Shown here: in pieces, positions 9,905 to 19,020 of the stretch
Layout: every line of letters starts with the position of its first letter
How positions within the stretch are numbered: position 1 is the first letter of the stretch
Origin: Acidiphilium multivorum AIU301
GTDB taxonomy: Bacteria; Pseudomonadota; Alphaproteobacteria; Acetobacterales; Acetobacteraceae
Reading direction: 5' to 3'
NCBI RefSeq assembly: GCF_000202835.1
Contig: NC_015186.1
Span: 2,878,501-2,942,500 of the forward strand
Length of the DNA stretch: 64,000 nt
Notes under the pieces: generated by a model
Seen by the model: only the letters and a program-made list of their open reading frames with translations
Databases searched by the model: none
What the model was told of the DNA's origin: nothing
Position numbers and translations under genes: made by a program

Positions 9905-11593
9905 GTAACTGGGGCAAAACTCCGGGCAATTTTGTTTCAAGCTTGGGGGGCGCGAGCTCTGAGTAGATCCGGCAGGTAGGGAACGGCGGCCTGATCGGGG
10001 ACGTGGAGACGATCGCCGAGGTAATCCCAGAACGAGCAGCCGAGCTTGGCGGCGGTGCGCATGAGGCCGAGAAAGGCGTCGCGGCAGTCGCGGCCGAGGG
10101 TCACCTGGGTGCCACCGCTGATCTTGCGCCTTGTGACGTGCAGGCGGATGTCGCGCTCGGAGCCGTTGGTATGGAGCGGGATCTCCGGGCGGTCGAGCAC
10201 GGCCAGCAGTTCCGCCTTGTTGGCGTGCAGGCGCGCAAGCAGGCGGTCGAGGGTGGCGAAGCCGGTGCGCCTTCGGAAGATGCGATCGAAGCGGGCGCGC
10301 AGCTCGCTTCGTCGCCGCGGACTGGGATCGGCACAGTAGGCCTTGAGGTCGCTGTAGTACCACCAGATCAAATTGCGGATATGCGCCTGCGCGGCTCTAT
10401 GCCAGTCGGTGAAGGTGTCGAGCCTGTGCACCAGCCGCTCAGCATGCACCCAGCACAGCGCGTGTCTGCCGACCACGAACTGGCCGGCATCGTCGCTGAC
10501 GATAACGGTGTCGTGCAGGAACCCATGGGCCCGGACGCTGCCCCAGAGCGCGCCTTCGGTGGCGATCCGGACCGGGTCGGGATGGATCTTGAGCGCGCTG
10601 ATGCCGAGCCGGTCCAGATGCGCCTGCCAGGCTCCACGATCGGTGAACGCCTTCTCCGTGGCGTCGGCGAGAGCGCGGATCACCGGGCCGGCGAGCGCGC
10701 GCCCGCGCATGTAATCAAGCGCCATGTCGTTGACGACATAATCGGTGTACCCGGCGCGCAGCAGGTCGAGGAAGTTCAGCCGGCTCTTGCTCTCCCTCGT
10801 GCCGAACCAAGCGAAATCGTCATTGCCGATATGGGTACAGAACCCGTTCAGGCCGGCATGCCGCGCGCCGGTGTCGTCCACAGTCACCCAGGCCGCCGTC
10901 GCAAGCCCCGCCCGCAGGACGTCGCGGTTCTCCGCAAGGAAACCGTCCTGCCCCTCGATCAGCAGCCGCATCACCTGCCGCTTCGAAATCGCCACCCCAA
11001 AGGCCCGCAACTGCGCGGTCAACCGCTCCACCGTCACCTGGCCCTGGTGATGCAGCATCAGTGCGAAACGTCGTAGTTCCGCGCCGAAATGGCCCACCAC
11101 CCCCGCCGGCAGCGGCGCGAGGATCGTCCATCCCTCCGGCGTCACCCAGCGTTCCCGCCGGTAGTGGATCGCTCGCGCCCGCAGAACCAGATCCTGAACC
11201 AGAAAACTCTCATACCCCTTGAAGCGCGAGCCCGCCGGTGCATCCGCTGCGATGGTCCGTTCCTCGATGTCGATCCGGGGCGTGAATTTGCCGCGCCCTT
11301 GGTCCCGTCGCCCTTGCGGCGATGTCCCGCGCTCCATCCCGCTCGGCCGGCTCGGCGGCTTGATGTCGGGAGGGCCCTTCAGCCCCTTCAGACGCGCGAT
11401 CTCCTCGCGCAACGCCGCAATCTGACGCTTCTGCTCCGCGTTCTCCGCCAGCAGCTGAAGCACCAGATGCTTCAGCTCACTCGCAGGCAGATCGTCAAAG
11501 TCGGACGGCTCGGTCACCCGAAGTTTGAATCAGCCAGAACCGTGACCGTGCAAGCAAAAAATCATCCCCCGCCCAGGATTTTGCCCCGGTTAC
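9905..11593 (-). mobile_element. IS66-family insertion sequence, single-gene type, 1689 bp
   Basis: Imperfect inverted repeats begin GTAACTGGGGCAAAAC at the left and GTAACCGGGGCAAAAT (complement strand) at the right. The flanks carry an 8-bp duplication, CCGTGTTC at 9897-9904 and 11594-11601, the size expected for IS66. Only the large transposase is present; the accessory TnpA and TnpB of classical IS66 elements are absent, as in the ISBst12-like subgroup. The insertion hit the last codons of a small membrane protein gene. The 160 bases to its left contain no gene, only the 3' flank of two convergent units. Confidence 0.93.
9937..11517 (-). CDS. IS66-family transposase (TnpC-like)
   Basis: The 526-residue protein has an N-terminal coiled coil (LKHLVLQLLAENAEQKRQIA), then a linker with KPPSRPSGMERG, then the DDE transposase domain. 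Catalytic parts visible are WVTVDDTGARHAG (first Asp), HALCWVHAERLVHRL (conserved CWxHxxR, second region) and the C-terminal PLHTNGSERDIR with the final Glu. All are diagnostic for IS66 TnpC. The frame is intact. It lies inside the element bounded by repeats at 9905 and 11593. Confidence 0.95.
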   Translation of the reverse strand: MTEPSDFDDLPASELKHLVLQLLAENAEQKRQIAALREEIARLKGLKGPPDIKPPSRPSGMERGTSPQGRRDQGRGKFTPRIDIEERTIAADAPAGSRFKGYESFLVQDLVLRARAIHYRRERWVTPEGWTILAPLPAGVVGHFGAELRRFALMLHHQGQVTVERLTAQLRAFGVAISKRQVMRLLIEGQDGFLAENRDVLRAGLATAAWVTVDDTGARHAGLNGFCTHIGNDDFAWFGTRESKSRLNFLDLLRAGYTDYVVNDMALDYMRGRALAGPVIRALADATEKAFTDRGAWQAHLDRLGISALKIHPDPVRIATEGALWGSVRAHGFLHDTVIVSDDAGQFVVGRHALCWVHAERLVHRLDTFTDWHRAAQAHIRNLIWWYYSDLKAYCADPSPRRRSELRARFDRIFRRRTGFATLDRLLARLHANKAELLAVLDRPEIPLHTNGSERDIRLHVTRRKISGGTQVTLGRDCRDAFLGLMRTAAKLGCSFWDYLGDRLHVPDQAAVPYLPDLLRARAPQA

Positions 11594-11841
11594 CCGTGTT
11601 CTGGCCCAAGGAGAAGCCATAGCCCGGCCAGGAAGCCCACGACATAAGCGCTCACGCCCGCGATGCCAAAATTCCAGCGGGGCGCCAAAATCACTATACC
11701 CATCGAGATGGCCATCAGAACCAAACCGGATCCGGCGCGACGGCCACGCGCAAGCGGGATGATACCGATCAGTCCCCCGAGGCCAAGCGCAAGAACGAAT
11801 AGGTGGGTCAGAAGACCGGCCAGTTGGAACGAGTTCAACAT
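11590..11841 (-). CDS. Small membrane protein, 3' end altered by IS66 insertion
   Basis: The 83-residue protein has three predicted membrane helices (LLTHLFVLALGLGGLIGIIP, LVLMAISMGIVIL, GVSAYVVGFLAGLWLLL). No family is recognised. It is the last gene of the cytochrome-oxidase/copper run, 29 bases after ctaG. The IS66 element inserted next to its stop: with the IS the protein ends GPEHG, while the restored sequence reads GPEHGK. The IS supplies a TAA in frame, so only one residue is lost and the protein is probably still functional. Its position suggests a role with the oxidase or with copper, but that is inference. Confidence 0.65.
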   Translation of the reverse strand: MLNSFQLAGLLTHLFVLALGLGGLIGIIPLARGRRAGSGLVLMAISMGIVILAPRWNFGIAGVSAYVVGFLAGLWLLLGPEHG

Positions 11842-11870
11842 CTATCGAGGAGCGGTTTCGATGGCTGAGA

Positions 11871-13052
11871 TCACGGCTTATCAGACTGCGGTGACTTGGA
11901 CGTCAATCTGACCTCGTGAGCAGACGGGCCATTAAGCGTCCTTGCTCTCATTTGACTAAAAGCCGCAGCGTCGGCTTGGTGGTTCGTCATGTGATCGTAA
12001 ACGACGGCAGCGATCATGGTGCCGATCAACATGAAACCGACAAATCCGACCAATCCGAAAGCGAGGTTGCGGTTATTCCGCCGCTTCCCGACGTGGAATT
12101 CGCTGCCGCGCACCGGCTTGGCGCCGACAAGGGCGATGCGGCGACCGGCGGTGCGGTCTTCGTGGCTGGCAATTCGGTAGAGCGCGATCAGGGCACCGAG
12201 TGCGATCATTGTCGAACCGTCGATCCACATGGTCAGACCGCCGAAGCGCTCGTCGCCCAGCGCCGAAATATGCCAGAAAGGCGCCATACGCCCGTAGGCA
12301 TCGTAGAGGACGACGGATTTGGCGCTGAGATAGAAACCGAACAGAATGAAGTTCATCTCGGCTACAAAGCACATCAGTATGCGAGCGAGCAGCGGCGCGC
12401 CGAGTGGGACTGACCGCGGATCAAGAAGACGGAAGAAAAAGATCAAGCCGCTTGCGAAGAGCGTGACGTGCCAGAGATCGTGGATCAACGGGACGCGCAA
12501 CGAGGCATCGTGAATCCGCGGGATCATCCAGAAATCACTGGTTCCGACGAACACAAGGCTCGCCGGAATCGGCTGGCTGATTGTGGCGAAGGTGCGATGG
12601 AACGCGCCATTACCCATGATGCCGGGCACAAGTTTATGGCGTAGCCACCCCGGCATACCGCGCAACAGGGCCGCTTGCGGGGCTGCCAGCATCAGAAGCA
12701 TGGGTGCGATCATATCGAGCGTCATGTGCTCGACTTGGTGGATGGTAAGGAATTGATCGGAAAAACCTTCGATCGGCGATTGTAGAACCAGGAACAGCAA
12801 CAGTATCGCCGCTACGAAGAAAGCGTCCCGCGCTCCGATCGCTTGTCCGCTCCGGCGCCGACCGCGCACGTACCAGACCACGACATAGACCATCGGAATG
12901 ATAATAATCGGCGTAAACTGCCATACGAGCCAAGGTGTCGCTGCGAGCGCCGCCGCTCCATCCGGCAAGTAGGAGTCGATGACCTCCAATGTTACCCAGC
13001 CAAGGAGGGTAACGGCGAGCCAAATGAAGATTACCGGTCGGTTGCGAGTCAT
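11871..13052 (-). CDS. ctaG: CtaG-like cytochrome oxidase assembly membrane protein
   Basis: The 393-residue polytopic protein matches the Caa3_CtaG family. It contains HQVEHMTLDMIAPMLLMLAAP (about residues 105-125) with the conserved His-x2-Glu-His, HDLWHVTLFASGLIFF, and FVAEMNFILFGFYLS. About seven or eight membrane helices are visible. In Bacillus this family is needed for oxidase assembly. A hydrophilic linker and an extra C-terminal helix with a basic tail follow the core. It lies 217 bases after copD on the same strand, a stretch with no gene visible. Its position after coxBA and copCD supports a role in copper loading of the oxidase. Confidence 0.85.
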   Translation of the reverse strand: MTRNRPVIFIWLAVTLLGWVTLEVIDSYLPDGAAALAATPWLVWQFTPIIIIPMVYVVVWYVRGRRRSGQAIGARDAFFVAAILLLFLVLQSPIEGFSDQFLTIHQVEHMTLDMIAPMLLMLAAPQAALLRGMPGWLRHKLVPGIMGNGAFHRTFATISQPIPASLVFVGTSDFWMIPRIHDASLRVPLIHDLWHVTLFASGLIFFFRLLDPRSVPLGAPLLARILMCFVAEMNFILFGFYLSAKSVVLYDAYGRMAPFWHISALGDERFGGLTMWIDGSTMIALGALIALYRIASHEDRTAGRRIALVGAKPVRGSEFHVGKRRNNRNLAFGLVGFVGFMLIGTMIAAVVYDHMTNHQADAAAFSQMRARTLNGPSAHEVRLTSKSPQSDKP

Positions 13053-13269
13053 CGTGATCTTTCCACCACGTCAATCCCACGTTTTGCCAGGGACCGGATT
13101 ACGCCCTCGCCTTCGCGATTTTTGCCGTGCTCCGTACCCGAGGTTACGATATCCGTTGCCCGGAAAGCAGCCATCCCCAATGGACGGCCACCGGCCAGCC
13201 GGTCGACGCTTGAGTGACAAGGCGTCAAGACAGGCGATGCGCTAGTGAGAACGTTACTCAACGAGTTTG

Positions 13270-14205
13270 CTAACCGGTCATATTCATTTTCGCGATGTCC
13301 ATGGCGGGCGGAAGTTCCATCAGAATGCCTGCGAGCACGACGACGGTGAGGCCGATCGCTGTTTCGATCGCAATGGATTTGTATAGAAAATCCTTGGCGC
13401 GCTGACCGCGCAACGTCGTAAGGCGGGACGTCTGCCATCGGTTCATCGCTGCGATCGCCAAGAGGATCAGGAATAATGCAAGTTTTCCGCCCGCGACCAA
13501 TCCATAGGCCGTGCCGGTCAAGGCGGGGATGCTGCCGATCAGATACCAGCCCTGAATCGCCGCCGTCACGGCGATGGTGATCACGCAGGCGATGCCCAGG
13601 CGGGAAAACCACGTCGCCGCGCGAAAGGCCGCTTCGGGCGTGACGGCTTTGACGACGATGAGAAGGGAAACCAGGCCGCCGAGCCACAGTCCCGCGGCGA
13701 GCAGATGCAGGATCAGGGTCGCGAGCAGCAGATGTCCCTCCGCCCCGCCCATGGCGGCACCGTGCCCAAGCCCGGCCTGCAACGCGACGGCGACGGCGGC
13801 AAAGCTTCCGGCCAACAGGACGCGACGGTTACTCTGTCCGTGGCCGAATACCAACACGGCACCAGCCATCAAGATCATCCGGATAATGAGAAGGTGACCA
13901 AAGTTCGTGTCGCGCAGCAACGGCAGAATGGCATCAAAACCAGAGGTGATCTGGTTTGATCCCGAGGCATAGATGGCTTCGCAGAGGAGCCAGATCAAAC
14001 CAGCGATGACCGCCACAGCGAAACTTGCACGTAGAAACTTGACGATTGCGTTCTGAGCGTTGCGTGCGGCCGATGATTTGTCACGCTGCAAGCCGGCCTG
14101 AGCAAATAGGCGATAACCTGCGGTGGTGCCGAGAATGGCGAGCGAAGCCGCGACATGAATGCCGCGGGCGGCACCTCGAACGAGCAGATCGGTGGAGACG
14201 CTCAC
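13270..14205 (-). CDS. copD: Copper resistance D-like inner-membrane protein
   Basis: CopD-family proteins move copper across the inner membrane together with periplasmic CopC. The 311-residue protein has about eight hydrophobic helices, with conserved His positions in RGIHVAASLAILG (N-terminal helix) and LLATLILHLLAAGLWLGGLVS. The GTG start at 14205 overlaps the copC stop (GTGA), which decides the start; the longer frame to 14268 would overlap copC by 67 bases. The C-terminus GILMELPPAMD is typical of the family. Neighbours copC and cytochrome oxidase suggest import for oxidase maturation as well as resistance. Confidence 0.88.
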   Translation of the reverse strand: MSVSTDLLVRGAARGIHVAASLAILGTTAGYRLFAQAGLQRDKSSAARNAQNAIVKFLRASFAVAVIAGLIWLLCEAIYASGSNQITSGFDAILPLLRDTNFGHLLIIRMILMAGAVLVFGHGQSNRRVLLAGSFAAVAVALQAGLGHGAAMGGAEGHLLLATLILHLLAAGLWLGGLVSLLIVVKAVTPEAAFRAATWFSRLGIACVITIAVTAAIQGWYLIGSIPALTGTAYGLVAGGKLALFLILLAIAAMNRWQTSRLTTLRGQRAKDFLYKSIAIETAIGLTVVVLAGILMELPPAMDIAKMNMTG

Positions 14206-14570
14206 GGCGTCACTTGAAAACTGTAACGTCCATGCGTTCGATGCCCGTCGGATGCGAGCGCATGCCAAAGAACAGTATAGCGCCCGGCTCGATTTGATCG
14301 ACGCAGATGGATGACCAGTGTCTTGGGGTCGTTGCGTTCTAACGTCGCCTCGCCGTGACTGACTTGTTTGCCATTCGGTCCTTGGACCACGATACCGCTG
14401 AAATGCCGGTTGACGGTCTCGGTGAAGTTGATTGAGACCTCGCCGGGAAGCAGTTTCAGCACAGCACCCGACGGTGGCGTTTCGTGAGCAGGATAGGCAT
14501 GGGCCATTGCCAATACCGGTACCGCAAGAAGAGCCGCGACGACGGGAGCTGACTTCAGGGATTTTCTCAT
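14202..14570 (-). CDS. copC: Periplasmic copper-binding protein CopC
   Basis: The 122-residue secreted protein has a signal peptide (VVAALLAVPVLAMAHA). The mature N-terminus HAYPAHETPPSGA supplies the conserved N-terminal His of the Cu(II) site, and the C-terminal DGHRTHGRYSFQV supplies the second conserved Asp-x-His. No Met-rich Cu(I) loop is visible, so it belongs to the Cu(II)-only type. The gene lies 51 bases downstream of coxI and overlaps copD by GTGA, so the two are translated together. Confidence 0.92.
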   Translation of the reverse strand: MRKSLKSAPVVAALLAVPVLAMAHAYPAHETPPSGAVLKLLPGEVSINFTETVNRHFSGIVVQGPNGKQVSHGEATLERNDPKTLVIHLRRSNRAGRYTVLWHALASDGHRTHGRYSFQVTP

Positions 14571-14621
14571 ATTACCTCGCTTTGCATATTGCCTTGACTT
14601 CCAGGATGGCTGGCGATGACC

Positions 14622-16235
14622 TCATCGGATCACCGGCACATCCTCGAAGGTGTGGTGCGGCGCGGGGGACGGCACGGTCCATTCCAGCGTCGTCGCACCC
14701 TCGCCCCAGTAATTGTCGGCCAGAGCCTGCTTGCCGGTGAAAATACGGAACAGCACGTAGAAAAAGATCAGCGTGCTGATCCCGGAGATGATCGTTCCCA
14801 CCGACGAGACGTAGTTCCAGCCTGCGAACGCGGTCGGGTAGTCGGGGTAGCGGCGCGGCATCCCGGCGAGGCCGAGGAAATGCTGCGGGAAGAAGGTCAG
14901 GTTCACGCCGATGAAGAAGGTCCAGAAATGCAGCTTGCCGGCCCATTCGGGATATTGCCGGCCGTACATCTTGCCGATCCAGTAATAGAACCCGGCGAAG
15001 ATCGCGAATACCGACCCCATCGACAGCACGTAGTGGAAATGCGCGATGATGAAATAGGTGTTGTGCAATTCGGTATCGAGCCCGGCATTGGCGATCACCA
15101 CGCCGGTCGCACCGCCGACCACGAACATGAAAATCATGCCGATCGCCCAGAGCATCGGCGTCTTCAGCTCGATCGACCCGCCCCACATCGTCGCGATCCA
15201 GGAAAACACTTTTACCCCGGTCGGCACCGCGATGACGAGCGTTGCCGCCTCGAAATACACTTTCGAGTCCACCGAAATGCCCGAGACGAACATGTGATGC
15301 GCCCAGACCACGAAGCCGACGAAGCCGATCGCGACCATCGCATAGACCATGCCGAGATAGCCGAAGATCGGCTTTTTCGAGAAGGTCGAGACCACGTGGC
15401 TGACAATGCCGAACGCCGGCAGAATCATGATGTAGACCTCGGGGTGGCCGAAGAACCAGAACAGATGCTGGAACAGCACCGGATCGCCGCCGCCGCCCGG
15501 CTCGAAGAACGAGGTGCCGAAATTGCGGTCCATGATCAGCATGGTGATCGCGCCCGCGAGCACCGGAATCGCCAGCAGCAGCAGGAACGCGGTCACCAGG
15601 ATGCCCCAGACGAACAGCGGCATCTTGTGCATCGTCATGCCGGGGGCGCGCATGTTCAGGATGGTCGCGATGAAGTTGATCGCGCCGAGCAGCGAGGAAA
15701 TCCCGGCCAGATGCAGCGAGAACAGGGTGAAATCGACCGCCGGCCCAGGCTGGTAGGTGATGTCGGACAGCGGCGGATACAGCGTCCAGCCGATCCCCGA
15801 ACCCGCGCCCACCATCAGGCCGAGATTGACGAAAATGAAGCCCATGAACAGGAACCAGAAGCTCATGTTGTTGAGCCGCGGGAACGCCATGTCCGGCGCG
15901 CCGATCATCATGGGCACGAACCAGTTGCCGAACCCGCCGATCAGCGCCGGCATCACCATGAAGAAGATCATCAGCAGCCCGTGCGCGGTGACGATCGCGT
16001 TCCAGGTCTGGCCCGAGGTGATCAGCGTGTTGTTCGGATGCATCAACTGCATCCGCATGATTTCCGACAGCACCCCGCCTTCGATCCCGGCGATGATCGC
16101 CCAGGTGATGTAGAGCGTGCCGATATCCTTGTGGTTCGTGCTCATCAGCCAGCGGCGGACGAACCCCGGATAATGGGCGTCATGCGCATGGGCGGCGTGG
16201 GCGTGATCGTCCGAGGCGGCGGTGGACATGGTCAT
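14622..16235 (-). CDS. ctaD: Cytochrome c oxidase subunit I (aa3-type)
   Basis: This is the heme-copper catalytic subunit that reduces O2 to water and pumps protons in the inner membrane. The 537 residues give twelve helices. Diagnostic parts are [11 protein letters not shown] near the N-terminus, [12 protein letters not shown] (D-channel Asp and Asn), FFGHPEVYI (His, Glu and cross-linked Tyr), WAHHMFV (CuB histidines), PTGVKVFSW (K-channel Thr and Lys), and HFHYVLSMG (heme ligands). The proton channels match the A1 type. The leader is His/Ala-rich ([16 protein letters not shown]), an unusual extension that might bind metal. No subunit III and no heme A or O synthase gene is in the cluster. 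It starts 26 bases after coxII. Confidence 0.96.
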   Translation of the reverse strand: MTMSTAASDDHAHAAHAHDAHYPGFVRRWLMSTNHKDIGTLYITWAIIAGIEGGVLSEIMRMQLMHPNNTLITSGQTWNAIVTAHGLLMIFFMVMPALIGGFGNWFVPMMIGAPDMAFPRLNNMSFWFLFMGFIFVNLGLMVGAGSGIGWTLYPPLSDITYQPGPAVDFTLFSLHLAGISSLLGAINFIATILNMRAPGMTMHKMPLFVWGILVTAFLLLLAIPVLAGAITMLIMDRNFGTSFFEPGGGGDPVLFQHLFWFFGHPEVYIMILPAFGIVSHVVSTFSKKPIFGYLGMVYAMVAIGFVGFVVWAHHMFVSGISVDSKVYFEAATLVIAVPTGVKVFSWIATMWGGSIELKTPMLWAIGMIFMFVVGGATGVVIANAGLDTELHNTYFIIAHFHYVLSMGSVFAIFAGFYYWIGKMYGRQYPEWAGKLHFWTFFIGVNLTFFPQHFLGLAGMPRRYPDYPTAFAGWNYVSSVGTIISGISTLIFFYVLFRIFTGKQALADNYWGEGATTLEWTVPSPAPHHTFEDVPVIR

Positions 16236-16260
16236 GGTCTCCTGATGATCGCCGGCACCG

Positions 16261-17241
16261 TCATTGCGATGCGGCTATCGGCGCCGCGCTGGCGAGCGCG
16301 ACACCCGGATGCGAGAGCGAGGCGGCCTTGGCGGCTGCTTCCGCCAGCACTTCATATTTATGCACCTTCGGCACGTTGCCTTGCGCCGCGTCCTTCTTGG
16401 CCTCGACGAGCCAGGCCTGGAACTGCTTCATCGGCAGGGCGACGATCTCGATCGGCATGTTATCATGGTTCAAGCCGCAAATCTGGTTGCATTCGCCATA
16501 ATAAACCCCCGGCGCGTCGATTTGCGTCCATTGGCGCCAGTACTGACCGGGAATCGCATAGCGCTGCACGCCGAGCGAGGGGACGAAGAAACTGTGTATT
16601 ACGTCCTTGCTGGTGATCTGGAACACCACTTTCTTGCCGGCCGGCAGCACCAGCGGATGGTTGACGGAAAGCTGGCGGATCTCGCCCGGTTTCAACTGGT
16701 TCGGCGGAATCACATAGGAGGTGAAATCGACTCCCTTGGCACCGAGATAGTCGTATTCCCAGAACCATTGATGGCCGATCACCCGCACCGTCATGTAGCG
16801 GTGCTTATAGTTGGATTGCTGATAGATCATGTTGAGCGAGGGCACGAAAATCACGATCAGCAGCAGCGCGGGCACCACCGTCCACAGCACCTCGATCACC
16901 GTATTGTGCGTGGTGGTGGTCGGCACCGGGTGCCGGGACGCGTGGAACCGCACCATCACGATGCCGAGCAGCACGCCGACCAGCGCGACCACGGCGAACA
17001 TGATCCACAGCACGAACTGCATCATCCAGTCGATCGCCTTCGCGTTCGGACTTGAAGGCGGCTGGAACCACCACTCCCACGGGCGCGGCGCATGGATCGG
17101 AAACCCGGCAGCATTTTTTACGAATTCCGCCGCCGCGGCGTCCCGGAAGGACAGCATCAAAGCAATCGAGATAAATCCGCCTATCCAACCTATCATGCGC
17201 TTCGTCACTGTACTCATCGCTATGATCCGGGTCCCTACCAT
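16261..17241 (-). CDS. ctaC: Cytochrome c oxidase subunit II (CuA)
   Basis: The subunit accepts electrons from cytochrome c at the dinuclear CuA centre. After a signal sequence ([20 protein letters not shown]) come two membrane helices and the cupredoxin domain with [10 protein letters not shown] and the CuA ligands [15 protein letters not shown] (C-x3-C, His, Met). No heme-binding CxxCH is fused at the C-terminus, which ends in an Ala-rich tail. I chose the ATG at 17241, with AGGA six bases upstream; an ATG at 17217 is an alternative. It opens the coxBA-copCD-ctaG run. Confidence 0.95.
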   Translation of the reverse strand: MVGTRIIAMSTVTKRMIGWIGGFISIALMLSFRDAAAAEFVKNAAGFPIHAPRPWEWWFQPPSSPNAKAIDWMMQFVLWIMFAVVALVGVLLGIVMVRFHASRHPVPTTTTHNTVIEVLWTVVPALLLIVIFVPSLNMIYQQSNYKHRYMTVRVIGHQWFWEYDYLGAKGVDFTSYVIPPNQLKPGEIRQLSVNHPLVLPAGKKVVFQITSKDVIHSFFVPSLGVQRYAIPGQYWRQWTQIDAPGVYYGECNQICGLNHDNMPIEIVALPMKQFQAWLVEAKKDAAQGNVPKVHKYEVLAEAAAKAASLSHPGVALASAAPIAASQ

Positions 17242-17330
17242 CGGGGATCCTCGATGGATTGTGTGAAGAGCTATACGGCCCCACAAAAATTAGGCATATG
17301 TGGGGCCGGTTTGGCGTCATGTCGGCGCGA

Positions 17331-17978
17331 TCACTGCCGATGCGGTAGTCTGGGTTGGGCGACCATGCGAAGATAGGGCCGCAGGGTTCTCCAGCCCTCC
17401 GGGAAGCGGGTCTTTGCGTCATCGTCGGAGAGGCTTGGGAGGATGATGACCTCATCGCCATCATTCCAGTTCACCGGCGTCGCCACCTTGTGCGCATCGG
17501 TGAGTTGCAGGCTGTCGATGACCCGGATGATTTCGTCGAAGTTTCGGCCGGTGCTGGGCGGATAGGTGATGATGAGCCGAACCTTTTTGTTGGGATCGAT
17601 GATGAACACGCTGCGCACCGTGACCGTGGGGTCGGCTTCCGGGTGGATCATGCCGTAGAGATGGGAGACCTTGCGATCGGCATCGGCCAGAAGCGGAAAA
17701 TTGAGTGATTGACCTTGGGTTTCCTTGATGTCGTCTTCCCAGCCCTTATGGCTGTCGGCAGGATCGACCGAAAGCCCGATCGGCTTGGCGTGTCGTTTGT
17801 CCCATTCGGGCTTCAACCGCGCGACTTCGGCAAGTTCGGTGGTGCAGACCGGTGTATAATCCTTCGGGTGGCTGAACAGCACACCCCAGGAGTCGCCGAG
17901 CCATTGGTGGAATTTGATCGTGCCTTGGGTGCTGACTTGCTCGAAGTCGGGTGCGATCTGACCAAGTTGGATACTCAT
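17331..17978 (-). CDS. 1-Cys peroxiredoxin (Prx6-like)
   Basis: It reduces hydrogen peroxide and organic peroxides. The 215-residue protein has the peroxidatic motif PVCTTELAEVARL near residue 43 and the long Prx6-type C-terminal domain (LPSLSDDDAKTRFPEGW). No second conserved resolving Cys is visible. The start at 17978 follows AAGGA at 9 bases; the longer frame to 18110 adds a non-conserved leader. There is no signal peptide, so it is cytoplasmic. It lies 89 bases upstream of coxII on the same strand and may protect against peroxide made by copper chemistry (inference). Confidence 0.93.
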   Translation of the reverse strand: MSIQLGQIAPDFEQVSTQGTIKFHQWLGDSWGVLFSHPKDYTPVCTTELAEVARLKPEWDKRHAKPIGLSVDPADSHKGWEDDIKETQGQSLNFPLLADADRKVSHLYGMIHPEADPTVTVRSVFIIDPNKKVRLIITYPPSTGRNFDEIIRVIDSLQLTDAHKVATPVNWNDGDEVIILPSLSDDDAKTRFPEGWRTLRPYLRMVAQPRLPHRQ

Positions 17979-18021
17979 GCGCGTATTCCTTTCATTTTGA
18001 TTTGACTGAATGAAGCTGATT

Positions 18022-18381
18022 TCAAGTGACATTCTGACTTTGACGGTGGGCGATCGACGGGACAGCGGACGACGGCATCGAGTCACCCCGGCGGACTGTG
18101 CCATCACCATTCTGGATCGCTGCGTCGATGGCTGGTGCGGCGTTCGATTTCGATTTGTTCATGCCCATCATGCAGAGCCCGAGGCCGCACATGACAAGAC
18201 AGGGCAGCAGCGACAGGATGATCGGCGCCAAACCGGCGGCAACCAGCCAGCCCCAGCCGCCAACGGCAAGACCACCGCCGGCGATGACAACAAGGCCGAC
18301 GACGATCGCAATCCGTCCGGTCAAGAAGCGCCGCCAGCCGGATCGGCGCGTAGTGCCGGTGTTATCGCAACATGCATTCAT
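18022..18381 (-). CDS. Small Cys-rich membrane protein
   Basis: The 119-residue protein starts MNACCDNTGTT. It has two close membrane helices (IAIVVGLVVIAGGGLAVGGW and LAPIILSLLPCLVMCGLGLC) and a polar tail. Cysteines occur as a CC pair near the N-terminus and as C-x3-C-x4-C in the second helix, next to CMMGM. Such Cys/Met-rich helices are seen in small proteins beside metal-resistance genes, and metal binding is plausible but unproven. I do not assign a family. It lies 19 bases downstream of the TlpA-like gene, within the run. Confidence 0.7.
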   Translation of the reverse strand: MNACCDNTGTTRRSGWRRFLTGRIAIVVGLVVIAGGGLAVGGWGWLVAAGLAPIILSLLPCLVMCGLGLCMMGMNKSKSNAAPAIDAAIQNGDGTVRRGDSMPSSAVPSIAHRQSQNVT

Positions 18382-18399
18382 GGTTGAAAACTCCTTGGT

Positions 18400-19020
18400 T
18401 CAGGTGGGTGATTTCGACGAGATCACATGGGTCAGGAATCTGACCATGCGCGGGCTGTCCCAGACGGCGGTGCCGGATCGGAGACCGATCGCCTCGCCAT
18501 CCGAGTTGATCAGAAAGCTGACCGGAATTTCCTGAAGATTGAGGATTTCCATGGCGCTGCCGCTCGGATCGAGAAAAATGCCAAGATGCTGGATCTTGAA
18601 TCGGGTGTAGAATTCCTTGACCGGAGCCAATCCGCCGGTATCGATCGACACGGGAACGATCTGGAAGTGCGGACCGCCGAGTTTGGCCTGTAGCCGATCC
18701 AGCGTGGCCATCTCCTTTTGGCAGGGGATGTACCAGGTCGCCCAGATGCTGAGCAGCACGAACTTGCCGTGAAAGGATGCCAGCGAGATGTGCTGACCGG
18801 CTTCATCCAGGAACCTGAGTGCCGGAAATGTTTTTGGTGCAAAAAGCTGGAGTGGCGGATGTGCGGGGACCGCGGCGGATGCCGAGCCAGACGTCACGAT
18901 CGCATCGCCGGTCACCAGAAGGGACAGTCCGAGCAATTCACGCCGCGAGGCGGGCAATCGAGACCAAATCCCGTCTTCTGGCCGACACGCAGTCCTGGTG
19001 TTCCGTCTTTGGTTATTCAT
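18400..19020 (-). CDS. TlpA-like protein with active-site Cys replaced by Tyr
   Basis: The 206-residue protein has a signal (LLGLSLLVTGDAIVTSGSASA) and a TlpA/AhpC-TSA thioredoxin fold. The active-site segment reads IWATWYIPCQKEMATLDRLQ: the first Cys of CxxC is Tyr (TAC instead of TGC), leaving a single Cys. The next gene upstream is a close tandem paralogue that keeps WCIPC. All other fold markers, including the cis-Pro loop QEIPVSFLINS, are intact, so this looks like a maintained monothiol or non-redox variant rather than decay. It overlaps the preceding gene by 8 bases. A chaperone or copper-binding role like that of SCO neighbours is possible but inferred. Confidence 0.85.
   Translation of the reverse strand: MNNQRRNTRTACRPEDGIWSRLPASRRELLGLSLLVTGDAIVTSGSASAAVPAHPPLQLFAPKTFPALRFLDEAGQHISLASFHGKFVLLSIWATWYIPCQKEMATLDRLQAKLGGPHFQIVPVSIDTGGLAPVKEFYTRFKIQHLGIFLDPSGSAMEILNLQEIPVSFLINSDGEAIGLRSGTAVWDSPRMVRFLTHVISSKSPT

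Noticed and set aside
14616..16616. 666-codon plus-strand frame opposite coxI
   Set aside because: It is antisense to an unmistakable oxidase subunit I; the His/Arg/Asp-rich product has no domain pattern.
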